NCBI GenBank assembly: GCA_002310035.1
Contig: DBYC01000036.1
Location: forward strand, 7,976-17,593
DNA from: a bacterium UBP6_UBA1196
GTDB lineage: Bacteria > UBP6 > UBA1177
Direction: 5' to 3'
Length of the DNA: 9,618 bases
The first letter of the stretch is position 1, and every line of letters starts with the position of its first letter. The translations under genes and the position numbers were made by a program. Below the pieces are notes generated by a model. It made no database searches and was not told the DNA's origin. It saw only the letters and a list, made by a program, of their open reading frames with translations. Shown in pieces: positions 1-6,097 of the stretch.

Positions 1-66
1 ATCAGCCGCCCGGACGAAACCCTGGCAGCAAGAAAACCTGTGCTCAAATGGCAGAGAGGGGAATAA
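1..66 (+). CDS. C-terminal end of an unidentified protein (partial)
   Basis: Frame 1 is open from the window edge and ends at TAA 64-66, giving 21 residues that finish in LKWQRGE. I prefer this frame because its stop lies 14 bp before a strong plus-strand terminator, as expected for the last gene of a transcription unit. Another frame runs straight through the terminator stem and a third ends at 70-72. The fragment is basic and has no motif I can assign, so the product is unknown. Confidence 0.5.
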   Translation: MSRPDETLAARKPVLKWQRGE

Positions 67-80
67 GTTGATTTCAAATT

Positions 81-104
81 GGCGGCCTTCGGGCCGCCTT
101 TTTT
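81..104 (+). terminator. Rho-independent terminator with cUUCGg tetraloop
   Basis: A perfect 7-bp GC stem (81-87 with 92-98) closes a TTCG loop at 88-91. The closing C-G pair makes it the very stable cUUCGg tetraloop. A run of six T follows at 99-104. It should end the transcript of the gene that stops at 64-66. On the other strand the stem is not followed by a T run, so it is directional. Confidence 0.93.
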
Positions 105-108
105 ATTT

Positions 109-123
109 CGTAACGCCGTTACG
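109..123. repeat. 15-bp perfect palindrome (7-1-7)
   Basis: CGTAACG at 109-115 is the exact reverse complement of CGTTACG at 117-123, around a single central base. One base is too short for an RNA loop, so if functional it would be a DNA dyad for a dimeric protein. It lies directly after the terminator T run and spans the stop codon (119-121) of the macro-domain remnant. It may be chance. Confidence 0.5.
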
Positions 124-351
124 ACAATTTTGAAAAAATCCGGTAATTCGTGTCGTCAAACGGCGGGCAGTATACCGCGAACTCGATCGTCTTGAAGGCG
201 TGTTCGTATTCTTTTGCGAGTGAAAGCCTGACATCGGCGACTACTGCCGGGCTGTTTCTGAAGGGTAGCGGTTGGCCGGATCGCGGAGATTCGGCGCGGC
301 GCAGGTGATTACGTCGCAGTTAAACCAGTCTTTCACATGAATGTAAATCTA
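119..351 (-). pseudogene. Remnant of a macro-domain (PARG-like) protein, internally deleted and frameshifted
   Basis: Two minus-strand reading fragments in different frames read as the two ends of one protein. The upstream piece (348 to about 265) contains VKDWFNCDVITCAAPNLR, the early segment of the macro-domain family that includes bacterial PARG-like proteins (TIGR02452/DUF2263 type). The downstream piece (about 262 to 119) reads FRNSPAVVADVRLSLAKEYE and then FKTIEFAVYCPPFDDTNY, matching the part after the glycine-rich loop (usually GAFGCGAFxNPPxVVA) and the C-terminal strand, ending at TAA 119-121. The join near 259-268 drops roughly 80-100 codons, including the usual binding loop, and shifts frame. 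TAG at 349-351 closes the upstream piece, and no start codon with a ribosome site is visible. This is recognition from memory of family motifs; the double match in correct order makes chance unlikely. Confidence 0.75.
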
Positions 352-354
352 GTA

Positions 355-382
355 TTGCTTTTTCAATGGATCGGATAATAAT
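355..382 (+). promoter_or_regulatory. Candidate sigma-70-type promoter for the beta-barrel protein
   Basis: TTGCTT at 355-360 and AATAAT at 377-382 are separated by 16 bp, the spacing of the better promoters in this window. The -10 matches consensus at 5 of 6 positions but the -35 at only 3 of 6. It lies 34 bp before the chosen start codon. It is plausible but the weakest of the set. Confidence 0.35.
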
Positions 383-416
383 ATTGCGTTATTTTTCTTT
401 GATTATGAGGTTACAG

Positions 417-1040
417 ATGCGAAAATTATTGATTGTTTTGAGTTTGATTCTCGTTTTCGGAATTTTGTCAGCCGAAGAAACGGTAAAAAATCAGGATGAA
501 GTCAAGCAACCTGAAACTCCGGTTGCTGAAAAAACAGCAGAGAGCGAAAAAAGAGCAGTCTTCGTCACTCCGACAGTAGGTTTCGGAGGCGGTTGGCCGC
601 TTTGGATGACAGTCAATGCCGGGGTCGATATCTCTTTCACGACTACAGTTCCGAATTTTCAGGTAGGATTAGATTTTGCTTTCAGAGTCAACCCGACTTT
701 GAAAGGTGAATACGGCCACGCGACATTTTTCATTCCGGTCAAAGCAAAACTGCGTTACGATTTTCCTGTAAGAAACAATCATCTTAAGTTCGTAGGGCTC
801 TGGGCTGCGGCGGGCCTCAATGTGATCATGGCCGTGCCGAACAAAGATGCAGAGATGTTTTTCGATATCGGACACAGACAATCGGACAGTGAATACTACA
901 CTTTCCTAAGATTTACATGGGGACTTGCGACAGATCTAGTCTTTAAAAACAATATGGTCTTAAGACTTGGTTTCTATGATGCACTTCCAATAGAGTTCCT
1001 TCCGCTTCACTTCAATGCGGAAATCGGATACAGATTCTAA
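417..1040 (+). CDS. Secreted protein, probable outer-membrane beta-barrel
   Basis: This encodes 207 residues. I start at ATG 417 rather than ATG 366 because GAGGT (407-411) lies 5 bp upstream and the protein then opens with a clean signal peptide: MRKLL, a hydrophobic core to about residue 16, and a probable signal peptidase I site after LSA (19). Residues 20-46 form a charged linker rich in Glu, Lys, Pro and Thr. From about 47 to the end the pattern is alternating aromatic/aliphatic beta-strands with short polar turns, ending in GYRF, a C-terminal Phe typical of BAM-assembled barrels. I recognise no named family. The size would suit a small barrel of about eight strands. It stands alone, downstream of a macro-domain relic and convergent with the lipoprotein gene, with only 19 bp and no clear terminator between. 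Confidence 0.82.
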   Translation: MRKLLIVLSLILVFGILSAEETVKNQDEVKQPETPVAEKTAESEKRAVFVTPTVGFGGGWPLWMTVNAGVDISFTTTVPNFQVGLDFAFRVNPTLKGEYGHATFFIPVKAKLRYDFPVRNNHLKFVGLWAAAGLNVIMAVPNKDAEMFFDIGHRQSDSEYYTFLRFTWGLATDLVFKNNMVLRLGFYDALPIEFLPLHFNAEIGYRF

Positions 1041-1059
1041 TTAAAAGAAAACAGCGGAG

Positions 1060-2649
1060 CTATTTCGGAGCGATTCCCGGCTTTTTCGCCGATTCATACC
1101 AGGTGAAGTTGTCAAGCAGAACCAAACTGTCAAGAGCATGATCGTTTGTATCCCAGAGTGCCAGTCTGAGTTTGAAATTCTCGCCCGGCACAATGTTTCC
1201 GCGAACTGTAAGCCAGCCCGTTGCGCCGTGGTTGCTAGTCATAGGCATGCCGCAGTTGTTGCTTGTAAAAGCTGTTCCTTTGAGATCTGCGTCACCCTGA
1301 CAGCTCGGGAAGTTGTTTCTCGGGCAGCATACATTGAAAAGGCCAGATTTTGCAAGGTTTATTCCAAGCGGATTCTTATTCCCGTCCATCGCGATATTTT
1401 TGTCAGCCGGATTCTGCAACTCAGGATTGTCTGTCTTGAAAGAAGTGTCAAGAAGCATTACGAAAAAGTCGTTATACTTGCAGACCCACTCAGGGAACTC
1501 TGCTGAAATATAGTAAACATCAATGCTGAAAGCCTCTGCATTGTTCGGTGCTCTGAGTTCAAGTTCAAGCATGATCGGATCTCTTACAGGCGGTTTGCCC
1601 GGATTTGTACTTTCCTGCATAAGACCGCCGCCAGCGCACCCCGGTGCGTCAGGAAAAGTCTGGCCGCCGTTTGCCTGAAACCAGTCAGCAGGTGGCTCAC
1701 TTTTGTGAGTTTCGTCGGGGTTTTCCTCGGTTGCGTTGCTGCTAAATTGGGTATCTATTGATGAACCGTCAAGATTGGCGTTGATATCGCCTGTCGAAAA
1801 AGCAAGGAGTTTGCTTCCGTTTCTGGGAAGAATATGCTGTCCGAAACTGTCGAGAACCGCATACTGCGATTTTTCGATCTCTCCTTCCGATCCGTCCGGA
1901 TAAAGCAGTTTCGCGCTGACTATTCCGTAAGATTTTTCGTCCTTTACCGGATTGATATCCATAGCTTTCGTAAGTTCGACCGGATCTGTCGTATCCTTGC
2001 TGATCCCGGCATCCTGGCTGTCCGAAGTTTCGTCGACCGTGCCGTTGCAGTTGTCGTCAAAACCGTTGCCCGGAACTTCGAAAGCACCGGGATTGATTCT
2101 TTCAGGATCAGTGCCGACACACTCCCAACCTGTTTCGCAGCAGTCGCCTGTGCAGTATGTGTAGCCGTCGCCGTCCATATCAGTGGCATTTTCTACGGTC
2201 ATATCGCTGCCGTCGCAGTCCTGATCGATTCCGTCACCGCATTTTTCGACCTCGGGAAGCACCTGTCCGACACATTCGCTCCAGTCAGTACCGTCCTCGA
2301 TACAGGTCATCACGCCCGCTTTACAGATTCCCCGACCTTTTGTGCCGCTCGGACCTTCGTAACACTCCCGGGTTTCACCGGGAGTGCATTCTGTTACATA
2401 ACCGCTTTCAGAGTGAGGTTCACCGTCTTCGTCTGTTTTCGAGTCCTGGTCGCCCAGATTCGATTCCTCCTGCGGATCTTTGGAAGGATCATCAGAATTT
2501 TTGTCCGGCATGCATTCACCTTTTTCAAGATCACACTGTCCTGACGGGCATTCCTCGTTACTTGAACACGAGTTGCTGCTGCCGGATCCGCATGAAACGG
2601 CAAAAAGAACCGCTAAAAGCGCGGTCAATACAAATCCGATTTTTTTCAT
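1060..2649 (-). CDS. Cys-rich lipoprotein with MopE-type motifs and a choice-of-anchor-L domain
   Basis: This encodes 529 residues. The start at 2649 is chosen because GGAG (2656-2659) is 6 bp upstream and gives MKKIGFVLTALLAV..FAVSC, a lipoprotein signal with lipidated Cys20. Residues 28-47 are a small disulfide-type segment (C-x5-C-x4-C-x6-C), followed by an acidic linker to about 82. Residues 87-130 carry the PGETRECYEGP and WSECVGQ pattern, leading into CGDGIDQDCDGSD (137-149). A second acidic loop set, DMDGDGY (157-163) and GFDDNCNG (196-203), is the Asp-rich, probably calcium-binding motif called MopE-like. The C-terminal part (about 230-520) contains AEFPEWVCKYNDFF (383-396), NIAM (418-421) and a final DSLVLLDNF, the signature order of choice-of-anchor L domains. 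It is probably a surface or periplasmic-face lipoprotein. This architecture is common in Myxococcota-like bacteria; the ligand is unknown. Confidence 0.88.
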   Translation of the reverse strand: MKKIGFVLTALLAVLFAVSCGSGSSNSCSSNEECPSGQCDLEKGECMPDKNSDDPSKDPQEESNLGDQDSKTDEDGEPHSESGYVTECTPGETRECYEGPSGTKGRGICKAGVMTCIEDGTDWSECVGQVLPEVEKCGDGIDQDCDGSDMTVENATDMDGDGYTYCTGDCCETGWECVGTDPERINPGAFEVPGNGFDDNCNGTVDETSDSQDAGISKDTTDPVELTKAMDINPVKDEKSYGIVSAKLLYPDGSEGEIEKSQYAVLDSFGQHILPRNGSKLLAFSTGDINANLDGSSIDTQFSSNATEENPDETHKSEPPADWFQANGGQTFPDAPGCAGGGLMQESTNPGKPPVRDPIMLELELRAPNNAEAFSIDVYYISAEFPEWVCKYNDFFVMLLDTSFKTDNPELQNPADKNIAMDGNKNPLGINLAKSGLFNVCCPRNNFPSCQGDADLKGTAFTSNNCGMPMTSNHGATGWLTVRGNIVPGENFKLRLALWDTNDHALDSLVLLDNFTWYESAKKPGIAPK

Positions 2650-2686
2650 TACAGTCTCCATCGAAATAAAACACAAAAAGCGGAAT

Positions 2687-2714
2687 ATTCTAGCCGAAAA
2701 CTGTTTTTATGCAA
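2687..2714 (-). promoter_or_regulatory. Sigma-70-type promoter for the MopE-like lipoprotein
   Basis: On the minus strand TTGCAT (2709-2714) and TAGAAT (2687-2692) are separated by 16 bp. It lies in the 76-bp gap after the histidine kinase stop, 37 bp before the lipoprotein start. No hairpin terminator precedes it, so read-through from the kinase gene is possible, but the lipoprotein can be expressed independently. The -10 hexamer is identical to that of the XRE promoter. Confidence 0.65.
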
Positions 2715-2725
2715 AAACTTTAATT

Positions 2726-4411
2726 TTACGCTTTTTTTACTAGCGGTAGTTCAAGAATAAACGCGGCGCCGCCGAGCTCCGAAGCAGCTGCATAAAGTTT
2801 TCCGCCCGCTTCGGTCGCCAGTTTTCTCGAATGGCTGAGACCGATCCCTGTTCCGCCTGGCTTGTTCGTGTAAAAATTTTTGAAAATAGCCTCGCGTTCG
2901 CTTTCAGGCACGCCGCGGCCGGAATCCTCGACTGAAATTACTGCAAAACTGCCGTTTCTGCTGATGCTGACCGCTATTTTTCCGCCGTTTTCAAGCTCTT
3001 CCCATGCGTTTTTCAGCAGATTGAGCATGATTTCCTTGAATGAATCGATCGAAATAGAAAGACTCACCGCCTCGTTTTTTCCGACAGTCAGGTCGATGTT
3101 CCGCTTCTGCAGCTCTGGCAGATGGAACGAAATGAATTCGAGCAGGTCGTCCGGCAGTGAGACACCGGCCGGCTCAGATTCGTTTTTATGATACGCAACC
3201 ATTCCCATATATTTGTTCGTGATCTGTTCAAGCCGTTCGACTTCACCTACGATCAGCTGCAGCAGCTGACTTTTTCCGGAAGATTCGATTTCATCTATAT
3301 TTTCGGCAAGATATGTGCTGTTGAGCTTGATCGTGTTGAGCGGATTTCTGATTTCGTGCGTGATCCGCGCCGCCATTTCGCCGATCGAAGCCAGCCGCTC
3401 AGAGTTAAGCAGTTTGCTTGAAAGCTCCTCCGATTCGGTTATATTCCTTATAATATAAAAGGTTTCATTCTGGTTTTCAAAAACCGAAAGACTATAAGTC
3501 TCGTCGTTGAAGGAAAACTTTTTCTCGTTCCCCTTTATTCCGATTTTTTCGAAAACGACACTGGGCTTTTCGCCGATCACAGACTGGTCTGCACCGAACC
3601 AATCTTTCATCGTCCTGTTCAGAAAAATCACACATTCCGCAGAAACCGCCATCAGCCCTTCCGGAATCGCGTTGAGCAGATTTTCCTTTCTTTTTCCGAC
3701 GATCTGTTCACGGGCATACTTCTTTGAAAGTTCGTCTATCTCGCTGTCTCCGCGCTCCGAGATCTGACGCAGCTTTTCTTCGGCTTCTTTAAGACCGGCA
3801 TTCGGGCCGACGCCGATGGCTGAAGTCAAACCCTTGACTTTATTGCGGTATCTTATAGCGTCGACTGCCAGAAGAAACGAAAAAAAGAGAAAAAGTGCCG
3901 ATACGGCAATAACTGTTTTGTTCAAAAAATCCTGCCACACGATGTAAGTCGATTTCAGCATCCCGAGTTTCTGCTGCGCAGACAGATTGACTATTTCCTT
4001 CAAAGTCGCAAGATCTTCCGCAAGCGACGAAACAACAAGGACCCTCTCCTCGCCGTGCGAATCCGCGAGACTTCTGCTTTTAGCCGAGATTTTTTCGGCG
4101 AAATCACCGATCCGCGCCGCAAGCTGCTCACTTGTCCCGGCCTTTGCAGCCTCTGCGCCGCGCACTACCCCTGCCAGTTTTTCATTCAGAAAGCCTTCAA
4201 ACAAAGCCTGTTCTTCAAGCCTGCCGTAAAGAAGCAGAAAATCCCGCGCGGAATCGACTTCAGCCGCAAAACTTCCTGAATCAGCGAAAAAGATCCTGTC
4301 GTTTTCAATGGTTTCACCGAGAGCAGACGAATCCGAAAAATTGAAACAGACAAAAAGAAATAAAAAAATCGAGAATAAAAGAAGTGAAAAGACGGGAAGT
4401 TTATTCTTCAA
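2726..4411 (-). CDS. Membrane sensor histidine kinase, NtrB/ZraS-like core (orphan)
   Basis: This encodes 561 residues. Membrane segments at about 5-23 and 167-186 flank a roughly 140-residue, mostly helical Ala/Glu/Leu-rich periplasmic sensor region. A coiled coil follows (about 205-245), then a PAS-like fold (about 246-325). The kinase core has the H-box ITHEIRNPLN with phospho-acceptor His352, N-box NLLKN (464-468), G1 box DSGRG (496-500) and G2 box GGTGIGLS (519-526), all intact. Translation starts at TTG 4411: TGA lies four codons upstream in frame and no ATG or GTG follows nearby. The start lies inside the LysM gene, which ends at 4401 (11-bp overlap), behind only a weak GGCGAG site, so translational coupling is likely. 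No response regulator lies in the window, so the partner is encoded elsewhere. Pairing with a LysM protein suggests cell-wall or envelope sensing (inference). Confidence 0.93.
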   Translation of the reverse strand: MKNKLPVFSLLLFSIFLFLFVCFNFSDSSALGETIENDRIFFADSGSFAAEVDSARDFLLLYGRLEEQALFEGFLNEKLAGVVRGAEAAKAGTSEQLAARIGDFAEKISAKSRSLADSHGEERVLVVSSLAEDLATLKEIVNLSAQQKLGMLKSTYIVWQDFLNKTVIAVSALFLFFSFLLAVDAIRYRNKVKGLTSAIGVGPNAGLKEAEEKLRQISERGDSEIDELSKKYAREQIVGKRKENLLNAIPEGLMAVSAECVIFLNRTMKDWFGADQSVIGEKPSVVFEKIGIKGNEKKFSFNDETYSLSVFENQNETFYIIRNITESEELSSKLLNSERLASIGEMAARITHEIRNPLNTIKLNSTYLAENIDEIESSGKSQLLQLIVGEVERLEQITNKYMGMVAYHKNESEPAGVSLPDDLLEFISFHLPELQKRNIDLTVGKNEAVSLSISIDSFKEIMLNLLKNAWEELENGGKIAVSISRNGSFAVISVEDSGRGVPESEREAIFKNFYTNKPGGTGIGLSHSRKLATEAGGKLYAAASELGGAAFILELPLVKKA

Positions 4412-5702
4412 TCTCGCCTGTCACTGCGGAATCACCGGCTTCAAGAGCGGTAATACTGTTTGTAATGATCGCTGCGGAAGTTTTCGCCGAAACCTGAATG
4501 ACAACAAGCTCGCCGATAAGTTCCCACGGCAGATTGGCCGGAGAAGCTTTTCCTTCGAGATCTTTCAGACCGTCGCCTTTTCTGTAGACCGAAAGCATGA
4601 TTCCTTTCTCGACACCGTCATCGCTGCCTTTGTCAAGGTAAACGATGTAGTTCGGACCATAGAAGAAAGTCGGGTCGTAACCGGTGAGGATCTTAGCCTT
4701 TATGTCGGAATCAGTCTCTTTAAGGGGAACATTGTTTTCCTGCTCGACGTATTCGCGTACATAAAAACCGCGCTCGATGGCATCGTAAGCCTTGATGATC
4801 TTTACTGTCGCGATCCTTGCCTCGTCGTCATCGTCTTCTTTCTTTTTCTTTCCGATGTCAAGGACCTTGCCGCGTCCGACTATCTCGACAATCGAGCCGA
4901 TTTTGTCGCCCGAATCGGGGTGTTTGATTTTTTTGCCGATGTTGATTATCTCGACATAGTCACCGATCTGAAGATTCAGAGGTTTATGTTCCTCTTTGTC
5001 TTTTTTATCTTTTTCATCTTTGTTGTCGTCGATTTCAACATATACATTGTCGCCGGTCGCAAGAAGTTCTTTCGGCTCGAAAGAAGCGACGATCTTCGCC
5101 AGCTCTTCTTCTTCGGTGTTGCCGATAAAACCTTTCTGAACGACATCGAAAACCGTATCGTCGATCTGTTTGAAACGGTCGATCCTGTATTTGCCGCCGA
5201 GCTTTACGAATTCCTTGTAGTTCTCGGGAGTCGCATCAAGCGTTTTTCCGGTCTGAGCAAGGGAATCGGTTTCACCTTCATCCTCGTATTCTGCGTTATA
5301 GCCTTCGCCGTTCTCGCCGTATTCGCCGTTTGCGCCTTCAGCACCGTATTCGCCGTTTGCGTTAGGGCCGCGTCCTGCGCCTTCGTTGCCGGGCATGGTC
5401 ATTTCACCGGTCTCACGGAACGAAATCTTGTCACCGGGATAGATCATGTGCGGATTCTGGATCTGCGGGTTGAGCGACCATACTTTCGGCCAGTACCACG
5501 GACTTTTAAGCTCTTTCTCGCTTATATCCCAGAGAGTGTCGCCAGGAGCGACTTCATAAACCTCGGGAGCCGAGTTGAGATCCGCATTGTCAAGATTGAT
5601 AAATTCGGGAACCGGAACTTCTTCAGCACTTGCCGGCGGAACATTTTCTGCAAACAAGAGAACCGAAAACATCAAAACTAAAACAGAAATAATTGTTTTC
5701 AT
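4401..5702 (-). CDS. Exported LysM-domain protein with acidic low-complexity linker
   Basis: This encodes 433 residues. The start at 5702 has GGAG 6 bp upstream; in-frame starts further upstream lack a ribosome site and fall in the promoter. A signal peptide covers residues 1 to about 18-26, with cleavage near LLFA or ASA. The LysM domain (about 48-95) shows VYEVAPGDTLWDISEK, WYWPKVWSLNPQI and YPGDKI, a classic peptidoglycan-binding module. Residues 105-145 are a Gly/Asn/Glu/Tyr repeat linker containing a 9-residue duplication (ANGEYG). The rest is beta-rich with two very acidic loops (225-238, 286-293). The C-terminal segment (about 345-430) has VYLDKGSDDGVEKGIML and IGELVVIQV, a pattern I know from deltaproteobacterial LysM proteins of unknown role. 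It is first in an operon with the histidine kinase and has a strong promoter. It probably acts in the periplasm on the cell wall. Confidence 0.88.
   Translation of the reverse strand: MKTIISVLVLMFSVLLFAENVPPASAEEVPVPEFINLDNADLNSAPEVYEVAPGDTLWDISEKELKSPWYWPKVWSLNPQIQNPHMIYPGDKISFRETGEMTMPGNEGAGRGPNANGEYGAEGANGEYGENGEGYNAEYEDEGETDSLAQTGKTLDATPENYKEFVKLGGKYRIDRFKQIDDTVFDVVQKGFIGNTEEEELAKIVASFEPKELLATGDNVYVEIDDNKDEKDKKDKEEHKPLNLQIGDYVEIINIGKKIKHPDSGDKIGSIVEIVGRGKVLDIGKKKKEDDDDEARIATVKIIKAYDAIERGFYVREYVEQENNVPLKETDSDIKAKILTGYDPTFFYGPNYIVYLDKGSDDGVEKGIMLSVYRKGDGLKDLEGKASPANLPWELIGELVVIQVSAKTSAAIITNSITALEAGDSAVTGEIEE
5317..5361 (-). repeat. In-gene duplication in the LysM protein linker
   Basis: An identical 18-bp stretch occurs at 5317-5334 and 5344-5361, offset by 27 bp (nine codons). 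It encodes the repeated ANGEYG of the low-complexity linker. Diverged copies follow on the C-terminal side (GENGEGYNAEYEDEG). The unit is a multiple of three, so gain or loss of copies keeps the reading frame and only changes the distance between the LysM domain and the rest of the protein. Confidence 0.75.
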
Positions 5703-5751
5703 CCGAAACTCCATATATCCAAAATAAGACAAAACAAAAAATAACCGGCTC

Positions 5752-5779
5752 ATTTTACGCAAAAACGCGATTTTGTCAA
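5752..5779 (-). promoter_or_regulatory. Strong sigma-70-type promoter for the LysM-histidine kinase operon
   Basis: On the minus strand a perfect TTGACA (5774-5779) is followed after 16 bp by TAAAAT (5752-5757), 5 of 6 to consensus. The start codon lies 49 bp downstream at 5702. It is divergent from the XRE promoter, with 38 bp between the two -35 boxes, so a protein bound between them could control both operons. Confidence 0.8.
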
Positions 5780-5791
5780 TTTAATTGAAGC

Positions 5792-5821
5792 TTAAGTGAC
5801 AAAAAAATCCAAAACACTTGA
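5792..5821. promoter_or_regulatory. Candidate operator: spaced inverted repeat over the XRE promoter
   Basis: TTAAGTG (5792-5798) and CACTTGA (5815-5821) are inverted copies with one mismatch, separated by 16 bp of A-rich DNA, so half-site centres are about two helical turns apart. The right half covers the first four bases of the -35 box of the XRE promoter. A site here could let the regulator control its own gene and perhaps the divergent LysM promoter. The match is short and may be chance. Confidence 0.3.
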
Positions 5822-5845
5822 CTTGAATTTGTTTCAGACTAGAAT
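5818..5845 (+). promoter_or_regulatory. Sigma-70-type promoter for the XRE-lipoprotein-coiled-coil operon
   Basis: TTGACT (5818-5823) and TAGAAT (5840-5845) are separated by 16 bp and lie 23 bp before the start codon at 5869. A-tracts directly upstream (5801-5807, 5811-5814) could act as an UP-like element. The short distance predicts a leader of about 15-20 nt that holds little more than the ribosome site. Confidence 0.75.
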
Positions 5846-5868
5846 TTTGCGTTTTTTAGGAGTTTGAA

Positions 5869-6081
5869 ATGGAAAAAGAAAAGATAAATAATTTGAAGAT
5901 TTTCAGAGAAAAAAGGCTTATAAGCAAAACCGAACTTGCCCGCGAGGCGGAAATCTCTCTCGTGACTCTCGACAGGATCGAAAAAGGCTATGACTGCCGC
6001 CTTTCGACAAAAAGAAAAATCATCGAGGCTCTCGGGCTTGACTTTGAGGACACAAAAGAAGTTTTTCCGGAAAATAATTAA
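5869..6081 (+). CDS. Small XRE-family helix-turn-helix regulator
   Basis: This encodes 70 residues, essentially a lone HTH_3 domain. AGGAG (5858-5862) lies 6 bp before ATG. The helix-turn-helix is at about 18-37 (ISKTELAREAEISLVTLDRI), followed by EKGYDCRLSTKRKIIEALGL and an acidic end with VFP. The motif block EKGxxCRxxTKRKIIxALGL...VFP is one I associate with short XRE proteins of former Deltaproteobacteria (recalled, not searched). Such proteins bind DNA as dimers, usually at inverted repeats. With no ligand or protease domain, any signal must come from a partner or from its own level. It leads a three-gene operon, with the next gene 16 bp downstream, and probably regulates itself through the inverted repeat over its promoter (inference). 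Confidence 0.9.
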   Translation: MEKEKINNLKIFREKRLISKTELAREAEISLVTLDRIEKGYDCRLSTKRKIIEALGLDFEDTKEVFPENN

Positions 6082-6097
6082 AAAACGAGGTAAAAAA

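Larger units (their letters stand above)
67..416. other. 350-bp stretch without an intact gene
   Basis: This holds, in order, a strong plus-strand terminator (81-104), a 15-bp palindrome (109-123), the minus-strand macro-domain relic (119-351), a weak candidate promoter (355-382) and the GAGGT ribosome site (407-411) of the beta-barrel gene. No tRNA, small RNA or further ORF is visible. Confidence 0.7.

Noticed and set aside
1041..1078. Possible shared terminator between the convergent beta-barrel and MopE-like genes
   Set aside because: The visible CGGAG copies (1055-1059 and 1066-1070) are direct, not inverted, repeats, and no stem with a T run can be drawn.
1834..2544. 236-codon open frame antisense to the MopE-like lipoprotein
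   Set aside because: It has repetitive Val/Ala/Phe composition with no start signal. The opposite strand has clear domains and a lipoprotein signal.
4308..5681. 457-codon open frame on the plus strand, antisense to the LysM gene
   Set aside because: It mirrors the LysM/kinase genes, has no ribosome site or recognisable domain, and is open because the real gene rarely uses TTA, CTA or TCA codons. The minus-strand protein has a signal peptide and a LysM domain.
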